Below, in pieces: positions 1-10,345 of a stretch of 64,000 nt of DNA (positions are counted from its first letter, which is position 1; every line of letters starts with the position of its first letter). Under the pieces are notes generated by a model, which was not told the origin of the DNA, did no database searches, and saw only the letters and a list, made by a program, of their open reading frames with translations. Location of the stretch: NCBI GenBank assembly GCA_039881045.1, contig JAYWVB010000052.1, positions 124,001 through 188,000 of the forward strand, in the 5' to 3' direction. Origin of the DNA: Chaetomium olivaceum (Eukaryota > Ascomycota > Sordariomycetes > Sordariales > Chaetomiaceae). Both the position numbers and the translations under genes were made by a program.

Positions 1-3
1 CCG

Positions 4-903
4 TCACTTACTGTACTCAGCTAGGTGCCGCTTTTTCTCGTCATCTCTTAGCTCCATAATCTCGACCTTCGCCGCGTTGATGCCCGAATCCTCCTCGTTG
101 CTATCTTTGCCACCAGAGCCCACATTGTCACCAACATCAAAAACCTCGTCATGTTGAACATCGAAAGACTCCTTGGGCTCGGCATCAAAACCCTGGCCGT
201 CTTCGGCATCACCACCCTCGTTGTTGTCAACATCGAAAACCTCGGCGTGCTGAACATCAACAAGGTCGTTGCCCTCGATATCACACGGAAAACCTTCGCC
301 GTCTTCGACATCGCTACCATCGTTGTCATCGACTTCAGAAACCTCGTCGGGTTCAACATTAGAAGCCACTCTGCCTTCGCCATTAGAACCATCGTCATTT
401 TCATCATCAAAGCCCTCGCTATCTTGAGTATCATGACCCTCGTCGTCTTCAGCATCATAGCCCTCGTCATCTTCAACGTAATGATCCTCGTTACTCTCAG
501 GACCGACAGCTTCGTAGGCTTCCTCATCAACACTCTCGTTGTCTTGAGCATCCGCACTGGCAGGGCGGCTTGAATGTTCGCCGCCGACGATGTCCTCAAC
601 TTCATCGTCTGGGGCAGAGTCTGAATCTTCGCCGACGAGGATAATGAACTCGCGGATTTCACCCTCGCCCATAACTCTAACGATCTGTTGGCCGTTCCAG
701 AGTTCGCAAACCTCATGCGAGGTGGACGACATCAGGTCCGACTCAACAACCGCACGGCTCTCCCTTGCCCTGCCGATCAGAGCTTTGAGCCACGTCGGGC
801 CGCCGACGCGGATGGCGCCGACGACGGCTGTCATGATGCCCAGCGGCACCATTGCGAGTATCACATTATCGGCCCATCCCATGCTCTGGCTCATGAACTG
901 CAT
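4..903 (-). CDS. Acidic repeat protein with N-terminal membrane segment (3' end off window)
   Basis: I start at the ATG at 903; the open frame runs further upstream without protein-like content. Residues 7-30 are a hydrophobic segment starting MGWADNVILAMVPLG. It is followed by a basic stretch (KALIGRARE) and a block around HEVCELWNGQ. I recall this N-terminal module from many fungal proteins of unknown function, but I cannot name the family. From about residue 75 the protein is a disordered acidic tail built of imperfect DDEGYDAED-like units. The apparent stop at 4-6 lies directly after a consensus 5' splice donor (GTAAGT on the minus strand), so this is probably exon 1 of a gene continuing past the left edge. 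A membrane-anchored protein is likely; the function is unknown. Confidence 0.6.
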   Translation of the reverse strand: MQFMSQSMGWADNVILAMVPLGIMTAVVGAIRVGGPTWLKALIGRARESRAVVESDLMSSTSHEVCELWNGQQIVRVMGEGEIREFIILVGEDSDSAPDDEVEDIVGGEHSSRPASADAQDNESVDEEAYEAVGPESNEDHYVEDDEGYDAEDDEGHDTQDSEGFDDENDDGSNGEGRVASNVEPDEVSEVDDNDGSDVEDGEGFPCDIEGNDLVDVQHAEVFDVDNNEGGDAEDGQGFDAEPKESFDVQHDEVFDVGDNVGSGGKDSNEEDSGINAAKVEIMELRDDEKKRHLAEYSK

Positions 904-1702
904 TGTCACCCTCTCCCCAAATAGCGAAAGGATACTTTTCCGGCGTACCGCGGTTAGCAACGAGCGCTCACAAAGGGTAAACAAAACGTGACACGTACGG
1001 TGCAAGATCTGAAAACAGATTATTCGCAAAGTCGTCGCCTCCAAAGCCCTGTCCGGCCGCACCGGCGACGAGCCAAAGCCCGGCAAGGAGCTGAAGGAGC
1101 CAGTGACCGGCATGGTGACGGGCATGCATCACGATCCGGCTCCTCTGGTGACGCGGAAATTGTTTACCAGGTCAAGAATCCAAAGGTAGAGACGACTGCG
1201 GAGCAGGGCCGGGTTTGGGGTTTCTTGATCGTTCAAGAATTTCCAGCCGGTTTGCAGAAATCGCACCCGGTTGCAAAACATGGGACCTGACGCGAATCAG
1301 CGAGGTACATCTGTACACTGTGCTAAATTTATCCGTTGCTCACGTGCGCGGAATCTGGCCGGCTTTGGAGAGTCCTTTCCATGGCGCGTAAATAAAACCG
1401 GGGTATTGGAGGTGGACGCGAGAAAACCAGTGCTCAGGGGCTGTTTTACTGTTGGGTGTTGGCCTGTTGCTCAATGTGCCACGACCAATGCATTTTACAC
1501 TGTTCTCCCTGCAGGCGGCAGCTCGAGTTCCATTGGTTGGATGGGGTGATCTGCAGCTTGCCCTGGCTCGGGTGCTCAAGGCAGTCCAACCCCTGGCTCA
1601 CCGTCGCTAAAGAGGCCGGAAGCGGCTCAGGAGTGTACTGTTCCAGGGGAATGGCGATGACCAGAGAGTCCTCGCAGTACTCCGTATCAAAATTAATCAC
1701 GT
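904..1702. other. Intergenic stretch, possibly holding a final exon
   Basis: No convincing independent gene. The minus-strand frame from 1702 to 1446 could be an alternative last exon of the neighbouring dioxygenase gene (see that entry). The rest looks like promoter and spacer sequence. Confidence 0.4.
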
Positions 1703-3028
1703 CTACACCAATTGTTTATGTTTCATGTTTTGATACAATAGGTACACTCCGCTAATCTTAGCCATCGTCGTTTGCTTACCTCCTTCCCCCTGAACCTTTA
1801 CTGGGACCTTGAACGTCCTCATTCCCGCCTCGTCAACCTTTGGGAGTTGCCCAGCGCGGATATTCACTTGCAAGCTTTCATGTATCAGGCGCGGCGCACT
1901 CAAACCCTTATCCCTTTCGCTCCGCATGTGCACAAACTCATCCTCGCTAACCCCATCCCTGATATGTTTATTCCTTGCGCGGTGCTCACCAACCGTGGTC
2001 CAGGGCTCGGGACCCCTCTCCCCTTCCACCGGATAGTCGTGTCCAATCCAAACCTTCACATGATTTGGTAGTGCTAGTAGCTTTTTCGCCGATTTATACA
2101 AGGCCTGGGGGCTTCCCCCAGGGAAATCGCACCTCGCAGTGCCGAGCGACGGATGAAACAACGAGTCACCGCAAAACACGTTATCTAACCCCCCGTTAGC
2201 AACTCTTCCAACCACCGCACCACCCAAACACACAACCCATAACCCGCGAAAAAGGAACCGCAACTCACCTCCAATCCAATACCCGACATGATCCGGCGTA
2301 TGCCCCGGCAGATGTACCACCCGCCCTGTCAACTCCCCAACCCAAAACACCGCATCATCCTCCCACAACAAGTCAAACACCCCGTCATACTCGGCGCTAT
2401 CGACGCCATACCGCTTCCCAAACAAGCTCTGCACCTGCCCAATCCGCCGGCCAATACCCACAGGGGGACCACCACGCGCCACACCGTCCCCGGCCTGCCC
2501 GAGCCGGCGCTGCAGGTAGAAGGCTGCGGTGAGGTGGTCGGCGTGGGCGTGGGTTTCGAGGATGTGGGAGATGGTGTAGCCGTGTTGGTGGATGAGGGAG
2601 AGGAGGGTGTCAGCGGTGGTGGTGGAGACGGTGCGCGTGGTGGGGTTGTAGTCGAGGACCGGGTCGATGATGGCCGCTGTGTGGGTGGTCGGGTCGGCGA
2701 CGAGGTATTGCCAGGTGGAGGTTTGCGGGTCGAAGAGACTGTGAATGGTCGGCTCTGGGGTGGTGGCAGTGGGCGTGGTGTATGTTTGGCGAGGGATATG
2801 GGTCGGGCTGGTGAGAAGAGGGAGGGTGGGAAGAGGTTGTGATATCTGGCGTGAGGAAACAATCCGTTGTCGGGTGAGCGGCGGTTGATGATGGAACCGG
2901 CGAGTTTGGTTAGTGACAAGTGCAAGATTCGGCGCCGTAGTGCGACTGAATGCCGAAGGAGGTACCAGAAAGTGACCAGTGGGTTGCCATCCCGTTTCAA
3001 GGCATGGTCGGAGTAATGACCTCTTCAT
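1703..3028 (-). CDS. Persulfide dioxygenase, ETHE1-like (MBL fold), mitochondrial
   Basis: Oxidises glutathione persulfide to sulfite in the mitochondrial matrix. The metallo-beta-lactamase metal motif THAHADH is present, followed by LPGHTPDH, FCGDSLF and the late GHDYP histidine, all in the order expected for ETHE1-type enzymes. The first 85 or so residues are rich in R, S and T and low in acidic residues, as in a mitochondrial presequence. An 84-nt intron (2185-2268, donor GTGAGT, acceptor TTAG) lies in frame, so the unspliced frame stays open. Splicing joins WIGG to DNVFCGD and gives 413 residues. The frame used ends in TAG at 1703. That TAG also forms a possible splice acceptor for a 77-nt intron (1703-1779, donor GTAAGC). 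Splicing there would keep phase and add about 85 residues ending at 1446, so the C-terminus is uncertain. The gene is divergent from the SQR gene. Confidence 0.85.
   Translation of the reverse strand: MKRSLLRPCLETGWQPTGHFLVPPSAFSRTTAPNLALVTNQTRRFHHQPPLTRQRIVSSRQISQPLPTLPLLTSPTHIPRQTYTTPTATTPEPTIHSLFDPQTSTWQYLVADPTTHTAAIIDPVLDYNPTTRTVSTTTADTLLSLIHQHGYTISHILETHAHADHLTAAFYLQRRLGQAGDGVARGGPPVGIGRRIGQVQSLFGKRYGVDSAEYDGVFDLLWEDDAVFWVGELTGRVVHLPGHTPDHVGYWIGGELRFLFRGLWVVCLGGAVVGRVANGGLDNVFCGDSLFHPSLGTARCDFPGGSPQALYKSAKKLLALPNHVKVWIGHDYPVEGERGPEPWTTVGEHRARNKHIRDGVSEDEFVHMRSERDKGLSAPRLIHESLQVNIRAGQLPKVDEAGMRTFKVPVKVQGEGGKQTTMAKISGVYLLYQNMKHKQLV
2185..2268 (-). other. In-frame intron of the persulfide dioxygenase gene
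   Basis: Donor GTGAGT and acceptor GGTTAG on the minus strand; 84 nt is a multiple of three with no stop. Retention would insert 28 residues just before the conserved FCGDSLF motif. Confidence 0.75.
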
Positions 3029-3644
3029 CTTGTGTTTCTGCCGATCAACGAAAGCACTCAGAGTCGAGATTTAGGTTACGATACAATGATATTGACAACA
3101 AGCTGAATAACAAGGTATTTCAAGATCGATTCGGCGTCCCGGGGATCCACATGTGAAGTCGCCGTGAATTCCCGTGGCCTGGCCCGGCCGGAGTCAGGGT
3201 CGCTACCGGCATCCGCGCCGACACCCGCGAGAGCCGGTTGCTTTGAAGTGAGAGTGTCTGGCCAGAAACTATTGGAAAGATGCTCCACCGGTTTATTTGA
3301 GAGCTTGATAGGGGCCGGCTCCTCTCGGTCGATGCCTACGGCAGGTGGGTTCTGCTAATGGTGAGCCGGACCGTTGGTGTCAGGCCATGGTGGCGCCACG
3401 GAGCAGCTCCGATGCCGCGACTCGGCGACCAGCTGAAGGGTCGGGGTCCACTGGCGAGGCGGCAAATCAACCGGCTTCCCGCAAATTAGCGCATGGCGTG
3501 CTTACGCACGGCTCGCTTACTGATCAATGCCACAGTTTCAGCCCTTTGTGGGTTTTCCAATATCACCACCAAAGGCGCTCATCACGGCGGCTCCCAGTCA
3601 GCCAGGTCTGGAATCTCACTTCCCGTCAGTTCCAACTCGTCATC
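3029..3644. promoter_or_regulatory. Shared bidirectional promoter of dioxygenase and SQR genes
   Basis: This 616-base gap separates two divergent start codons. The pairing of two consecutive steps of sulfide oxidation suggests common control. I see no recognised operator. The plus-strand frame is open upstream of the SQR ATG from 3345, but that part lacks protein-like character. Confidence 0.5.
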
Positions 3645-5015
3645 ATGGGTCCTATCAGGCTTCTCACCAGGCAAACAGCCACCGCTGCGGCGGCTGCTAA
3701 GCAGTCATTCAGTCAACAAACCTCGACCGCATACCGGACCTTCGCCTCAGTCCCTTCCTCCCCAGTCAGCCCAGCACGCAACCACAAAGTTGTCGTCGTC
3801 GGTGGTGGGTCAGCGGGTCTCACAATCAGCCACCAGCTCCTGCGCACTGGGAAGTTCTCGCAAGATGACATTGCCATCGTCGACCCAGCAGAATGGCACC
3901 ACTACCAACCCGGCTGGACCCTCGTCGGCGGTGGGCTCAAGGACAAGCACGAGCTCAAGCGTCCCCTGCAATCCCTCGTCGACCCCAAGTTAAAGCTCTA
4001 CCCGGACTCCCTCGCCACCTTCTCCCCAGAGGACAACACGGTCACTCTCGGCAACGGTTCCAAGCTGACCTACGACCAACTTGTCGTCGCACCGGGCATC
4101 AAGGTCGACCTGGCCAGCATCAAGGGCCTGTTTGAGGCAGTGTCCAACGCCGACTCCAACGTGTCGTGCATATACACCTTCGACACGGTGGGCAAGGTGT
4201 TCCCGACCGTGCAGCGGCTGCGCGCGGGGCAGGCTATCTTCACCCAGCCGGCGGGCGTGGTCAAGTGCGCGGGGGCACCCCAGAAGATCATGTGGCTGGC
4301 GCTGGACCACTGGAAGCGCGCCGGGCTGTACAAGGCCAATGATGACGCGTCGCCGGTGAAGGTGGCGTTTGCGACCGGCCTGCCCGTCATGTTTGGTGTG
4401 CCCAAATACAGTGCCGCGCTGGAGGCCCTGCGCAAGGAGCGCGGCGTGGAGGGACTGTTTGGTCATGACTTGGTCGAGGTGGATGGAAATACGGCTGTGT
4501 TCGCCCTGCCTGACGGGAAGGACAAGGTTCGCCGGCCATTCGACCTGATGCATGTCGTCCCCAAGATGGGCGCGCACGCGTTTGTGAAGAACAGTCCGCT
4601 GGCGAACGCTGCTGGATTTGTGGACGTGGACGATGCCACGCTGAGACATAAGAAGTTTGCGAACGTGTGGTCAGCGGGTGATGCCAGCAGCTTGCCGACG
4701 TCCAAGACCGCCGCGGCGATCACGGCCCAGGCGCCGGTGTTGGTCGGCAATCTCGTCAAGGCGATGGAGGGCGGCGAGTCACAGCCCGGGTATGACGGGT
4801 ACACTTCGTGCCCGCTACTGACGGAGTACGGAAAGGTCATGTTGGCTGAGTTTAAGTATGGTGGAGTTCCTCGGGAGACTTTCAGTAGGGTTGGGTGGGA
4901 CCAAGCGACACCAAGGCGTGCCTTTTACCATCTCAAGAAGGATTTCTTCCCCTGGGTGTATTACAAGTCCATGGTCAAGGGCACCTGGGGCGGACCGAAG
5001 GGATGGATTAACTAG
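3645..5015 (+). CDS. sqr: Sulfide:quinone oxidoreductase, mitochondrial
   Basis: A flavoprotein that oxidises sulfide, passes electrons to ubiquinone and makes persulfide, the substrate supplied to the neighbouring dioxygenase. I start at the ATG at 3645 (456 residues), because what follows is a typical presequence rich in R, T, A and S (MGPIRLLTRQ). The FAD dinucleotide-binding motif VVVGGGSAGL is near residue 50. A second flavin-contacting stretch, VWSAGDASSLPTSKTAAA, is near residues 343-360. The family signature HHYQPGWTLVGGG is present, as is VVKCAGAPQK with a conserved cysteine. A single exon without frameshift, in the size range of fungal and animal SQR. Confidence 0.92.
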   Translation: MGPIRLLTRQTATAAAAAKQSFSQQTSTAYRTFASVPSSPVSPARNHKVVVVGGGSAGLTISHQLLRTGKFSQDDIAIVDPAEWHHYQPGWTLVGGGLKDKHELKRPLQSLVDPKLKLYPDSLATFSPEDNTVTLGNGSKLTYDQLVVAPGIKVDLASIKGLFEAVSNADSNVSCIYTFDTVGKVFPTVQRLRAGQAIFTQPAGVVKCAGAPQKIMWLALDHWKRAGLYKANDDASPVKVAFATGLPVMFGVPKYSAALEALRKERGVEGLFGHDLVEVDGNTAVFALPDGKDKVRRPFDLMHVVPKMGAHAFVKNSPLANAAGFVDVDDATLRHKKFANVWSAGDASSLPTSKTAAAITAQAPVLVGNLVKAMEGGESQPGYDGYTSCPLLTEYGKVMLAEFKYGGVPRETFSRVGWDQATPRRAFYHLKKDFFPWVYYKSMVKGTWGGPKGWIN

Positions 5016-5982
5016 CAAAAAAACAGACAATATCTGCACCGGAAATTGAGCATGATCTTAGATTGTGTAACAGAGGTACATCGTCATCAAGATCTTTGCC
5101 TTCCAATAATTGAGAACAAACAATGCGTGGTAAAGTTGCCCAGGCAATCCGATGGATGTGTTTATTTGGAGAATTTGCCAAAGACCCGTGCACACAACCT
5201 GCTAGCCATCTCCTGATCTAAGCAGTTGTTCCTCCCTCGTGGTTGTTTCCACCAACAGCAAACCATGTCCTTGGAAGGAGCTGTGGCGAGGAAGACACCT
5301 GCCTGCCCTTCACGATCACCGCAAACACAGCTTGAACGACACAACCATGTTTACTCCATATATCCAAACTGTTTCCTGTGACTCACTCGATGATCCGGAA
5401 AATGTTGTGCTGACCGCGTGGGGTTGGTTAAACAATTCTTTTCTGTACATTTGCAGTCTAAAATAGACTCATGCCCATCAAACGTTCAGCCTGGGCATGG
5501 TACACCCAATGCCCAAAGCAATTTGTGGATTTTAGTCACTGGGCAAACTACTTGTGATCCTCATCAAGCAGGCATCAGCACATTAAAATCATAAGATGTG
5601 GTGTCCTAGGCAATTATACAGCGCGTATATCTTCATCAGCTACTCCCCTCCTTCCAGCCCAACCCCGGCGCCTCAATCTCCAGGTCTCTGTCGCAGCCTG
5701 CTCTCCATTGTGTTGCCATCGCAGCTTCCTTCCAGCCCGACAACGCTTTCCCAATCCCAGCTTGCACACCCAGCCCCCCCGATCTTCTCAACTTTTTGGT
5801 CAAACGTGTCCTCTTCGTGTTCTATTATCACTGTCCCCTTCATCACACCTACACCTGTATCCAATATTCAACGAGCGCACCCAATACATCCCTAGCACTC
5901 TACCTCTCTTACCTTCTGAACCTCGAGATATCGCCCTTACACCTAGTACTATTCCTTGTACATTCATTTCTTGTACATTCCG
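5016..5982. other. Intergenic; pyrimidine-rich promoter of the Argonaute gene
   Basis: No gene seen. From about 5590 the plus strand becomes rich in C and T tracts (for example 5640-5800), a common feature of filamentous-fungal promoters, leading to the start codon at 5983. Confidence 0.5.
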
Positions 5983-8900
5983 ATGGCTTTTCGTAAGGGT
6001 CGAGGTGGAAAAGCCGCGGACAGGAAAGACACACCTCCGCTTCGGTTTTACAGGTACTTGAATACTATTGTTCATTATTCATTCCCTGTTAGTCGCATAT
6101 GCGATACCACACTGGTTACATGTAGAGTCTAACACACTTGTAGTGATGGTTGTAGTCTCTTGCGAACCGTGCGCGACCTGGAAGACCGCACTGAAATTGC
6201 AGCAAAAGCAAATGCGGTAGAAAAGCACTCCCTAGCAGTTCAACGTCCAGCTTACGGGACCCTCGGAAAACGAGCATTTCTGTGGGCGAACTACGTTGCG
6301 CTCGCACCTGGGAAGGGTCATCACTTCTACCGATACACCATCCAGATCACTAGGATCAAAGACAACAAGGACGGCAAAAAGCAGGAGAATACAAAGGTTC
6401 AGGTTGAACAGTCATCCAACAACGGGGCGGCAGAACTCGCTACTCAGGTTGCGGAGCAGCTGACCCTCAACCCTAACTCCAACGAACCTGACGACCAACC
6501 TGGAAATGGCGACACCACCGTACAGCCGGCCGGCATGAAGCGTGCTGCCATCATCGCCCATCTTCTGAGCACCAAGGGGAACCTCGGGGACCCTTGCAAG
6601 ATGGGAACAATCGCGTCGGATTACCGTGATAACCTTGTCAGCACTGCGCCTCTCCAAGACCTCGTGTACATCGTTGAATACACTGGCGTGAGGTCAAATC
6701 ACAAACTCGAAAGGTACAAAGTCGCCCTGATGGAGCCCAATGATATCCAGAACCCCCTCAAACTGGATGATCTGCTCGACTATCTTGACTCAGACAACTT
6801 ATCCAGTGCACCACCCATCCCGGAAGCCGTCTTTGCCCAGGTCCTCAACATTTGGCTTCGGCAGTTCTCTAAATTGAAGGAATCGTCCGAGCCTCCCTCT
6901 CAGAAGGTCGTTGGCAGCAAAGCATACCCCTTGACTCAGGGCACCAATCTGCCGAAGGACCACCCTAACGTTTCATTCACGCACCCATTGAAACTCGGCG
7001 TCTCATCCATCCGAGGATACTTTTCTAGCATTCGTTTTGGCGCGGGGAAGGCGTGGGTGAACATCAATGTTACCCACGGCGCATTCTTCGACAACATCCC
7101 GCTAGGGGAATGGATCAGGGCGGCAGGTTACAGAAAGCCTTCCGACTACGAACAACTACATAGTGTCCTCAAAGGGCTTCGGGTTTTCTTTCTACACCGC
7201 AGTGTTCCAAATGTTCAGGGAAACAAGATTCTCGTCAAGGTCATATCCGGACTTGCGACGACCTCTGATGGCGTGCCGCAGAATGACAAGCAAAGAAGTC
7301 TCCCAGCTGACCCCAATCCGCCCCAATTCCTTAAAGGATCTCCTCGATATGGAGTGCAGTGTGCACAACTTCAGTTTTTTGACCAGCTCGAGAAAAAGTA
7401 TGTTTCGGTCTACGACCACTTCAAGCAGAGTAAGTCTCCTTCCCTGTACGTGATGGGCGTGATTCCAAGCATTCAAACTGACCAAGCACCCAGAGTACCC
7501 TAAATATCTTCCGAAAAAGGATGAGCTGGTTGTCAATCTGGGAAGTGCGTTCCGCCCTGCGTATTACCCTGTGAGCGTCTGCCAGATTCTCCGCGGGCAG
7601 AACTACCATCCGAAGTTGACGGACACGCAAACTCAGGAGATGATCAAGTTTGCGGTGCTCAGACCTGAGATCAGCGTGGACTGCATCACAATAGACGGCT
7701 TCAAGAGGATTGGTCTGAAGAATTCGGAGCCACATGCAAGACTCCTCAACCCTGCCGCTGGCTTGGCTACCGCCCAAGGGCGCATTCTTGCCCGGCCCGA
7801 CGTCATATACGACGGAGTCAAGGTTGAGTTGAAACCAGGCAAATGGAACCTCGCCCAGGTCGGAAGGTACAGCAGGCAAGGGCAGAAAGCGGTTTGGGGA
7901 ATCGTCCCCATAGCAGAGTTCTCATGGTATAACACCCAGTACCCTGAAATGTATAAAGAGTTGCGGCGGTTGATGACCAGGCGCGGGTTCAACTCCGCAG
8001 GTCATCAGAATATCGACGACTGTTGCCTTCTCCCGCCAGAACTGACGCCGAATACGGCCACTGAAACTCGTGGCAAGGAGTTGGCTAATCACTTCAAGTG
8101 GCTCAAAGGCCGGGGATACAATCTGCTCTTCGTGCTGCTGCCGAACAAGGGCGCAGAGTTGTACCACGCCATCAAGACTGCGACTGACATCACGGTCGGA
8201 ATTCATACGGTTTGCATGGTGGAATCCAAAGTTGGGAAAAGGCCAGGGAATGACAAGAGAGTGTTCGATCCTCAGTTTTTTGACAACATCCTACTCAAGG
8301 CAAACCTCAAGCAAGGAGGCGTCAACCACGAATTAGACTTCCCTACCTCCACGGTCCTTTCCAAGTTCGGGGCCATGATTCTCGGCCTCGATGTCACGCA
8401 CTCACCGCCTGCTGCAAAGAAAGCAGATACCCCTCCCAGCATCATCGGTATGGTCGCCAACGCTGATAAGCGTTTAGCTCAGTGGCCAGCCACCATAGCG
8501 TTCCAGCAGCGAGAAAATCAGGAAATCGTGACGAGCGTGCAATCCTTCGGGACACTCCTCGGCCCGCATCTTGATCGCTATTACGGGCTGAACAAGAAGT
8601 ATCCCGCTGCCCTCATTCTCTACCGCGACGGCGTTTCCGAGGGCCAGTACAGTCAAGTAGCCAGCAACGAGTACGAAGGCATCCGCGCTATCTGCGCTAC
8701 CAAGTACGGCAGCAAGAATCAAGACCCCCCATGATCTCTATCATCATCGTCGGCAAACGCCACCACACCCGCTTCTACCCCAGCGCCGAAGACCACGCGG
8801 ACATCAAGGGCAACACCCTTCCCGGCACGGTGGTAGATCGGTCCATCACCAGCCAGTTTCTCTGGGAGTTCTACCTGCAGGCCCATGAGGCCATCCAGGG

Positions 8901-9207
8901 AACAGCGCGGCCGGCGCACTACGTGGTAGTCGTGGACGAGTTCTTCCGCAGCACCTTTGGGAAGGCGGAAAACAGGCCCATCCCCAAGGACGGGCCCCCT
9001 TACAAGAACGCCGCAGACGTGCTCGAGGCCTTTACGCACACCCTGTCGTATGCCCTGGGCCGGTCGACACGCTCTATTGGCGTGTGCACCCCCGCCCGGC
9101 TGGCCGACAAGGTGTGCGATCGGGCAAGGTGTTACGCGGCGGCGGGTCTGACCCAGGAGCAGATCCGGATTGCGGACAACCTGAAGGATTCGATGTTCTA
9201 CATTTGA
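5983..9207 (+). CDS. Argonaute (QDE-2/SMS-2 type), one frameshift
   Basis: Small-RNA-guided silencing protein of quelling or meiotic silencing. Exon 1 is 5983-6053. Intron 1 is 6054-6143, or 6054-6155 by a second in-phase acceptor. Intron 2 is 7430-7493 (GTAAGT...CCCAG). The order is N domain, PAZ (around exon 2/3), MID and PIWI. PIWI carries LGLDVTHS (about residue 750), QRENQEIV as the glutamate-finger region, LYRDGVSEGQY (about 828), VGKRHHTRFYP, and LADKV (about 988), so a D-E-D-D catalytic set appears intact. The frame breaks at a run of six C (8725-8730). One extra C joins SKNQDPP to MISIIIVGKRHHTRF and gives 1023 residues with all phases consistent. The N-terminus is short and basic (MAFRKGRGGK). 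I cannot tell QDE-2 from SMS-2. Confidence 0.88.
8725..8730 (+). other. Frameshift site in Argonaute (C6 run)
   Basis: Upstream and downstream PIWI halves lie in different frames, joined exactly at this homopolymer. Seven Cs would restore the frame. No intron fits here, because the flanking protein is continuous PIWI sequence. Confidence 0.85.
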
Positions 9208-9594
9208 TAGATGAGCGTTTTTGTAATTAGCGTTTTTTGTGTTAGTTTATTTTCATTGTTCTTTTTTCCCAGTCCTCAGCGTCTTTTTGCGTCCTATTTG
9301 TTGCTAGGTCCGGGTAGCTTCCACGTCTTTCTTTGCTGACATTTTGTCGGTGACTTTAACCTCAAGCTCACTGCCCGAAACTTCATATCCTGCCGACCCT
9401 GCAAAAGACATGTGTGGTTTTAACGCCACGTTTAGCATCACCGGCTATCCAGCCTATACTTCCGTACTGCACGGCGCTGCAAGTTTTCCGCTTTACAACG
9501 ATTGTGTTGCAGGCAAAAGATGGGAGGTCACCGTTAATTGCAAAAGAGGTATCTTTACCTAGTCTGTCGTCAATGGGGTACGCTCTCAGTAATC
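9208..9594. other. Intergenic between convergent genes
   Basis: T-rich 3' end of the Argonaute gene (9217-9300) and spacer; no gene seen. Confidence 0.5.
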
Positions 9595-10345
9595 TTACGT
9601 TGCACCGGCCACGACGCCTGTCGTGATCGCACTCTGCATCGACTTCTGCCAGATGCACATACAACTCATCACGGCCATAATACTCCAGAGCGTGCCAAGC
9701 TCGCCGGTCGCACCGCTCCCCTGAACTCGAAGTGCCCCAGCTTCGAGAAGCTCAGCGTGCCCGGATTAGCCCACACCGCCACCACCTCCTTCCCATCGCT
9801 TGTCAAGCCGTTCCCGCCCTGGTCCCCCCCATGCCCATGATCCTCCGCAGCACCGGCATCCCCGCGCCCATCCTCACCAACTTCCAGCCCCACCCGCCGC
9901 CCCCCTCAACCCCCTTTACCTCTCCTCCTCTTGACCGCCGCCACTCAAATCTCTCCACCTGCCCATTCCCAACCGCCATCGCAAACCAATACGTCTCATG
10001 CCTCCACCCCACCACATACCGCAACACCTCCGTCCTCTGCTCCCCACCGGGCCCCAGCGCAGGCAACCCCACCCCAAAGTCCTGCCGCATCCGGCCCGCG
10101 GGATCCACCTTCGCGAGGGCAGTGTCGTCGACGTTGGGCCCGGCACGCATGGTCATGCTGCCGTACCAGCCCTGGTCGAGGGTGATGGCGTAGGCCGGTG
10201 CGTTGGGGGTGGCGGCGTCGCTGAGGAGGATGGTGATTTTCGTCCACGACTTTTGGTAGGCGGCCGCGATGCGCGTGGGGAGAGTGTGCGTGGTGAGATG
10301 AGGGGGCAACGCGAGAGGCGTGGGCTGCGAGTGGGAGTGGCCCAT
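9595..10345 (-). CDS. Conserved fungal hypothetical protein, two frameshifts
   Basis: A roughly 250-residue protein rebuilt from three frames. It begins MGHSHSQPTPL. The middle has YGSMTMRAGPN and RHETYWFAMAVG, followed by DGKEVVAVWAN. The last part reads GATGELGTLWSIMAVMS. I recall this combination from a widespread fungal family without assigned function. Single bases appear to be missing at the C7 run 9824-9830 and at the C4 run 9718-9721. Adding both gives exactly 251 codons, ending in TAA at 9595-9597. The two breaks could also mark a young pseudogene. Confidence 0.65.
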
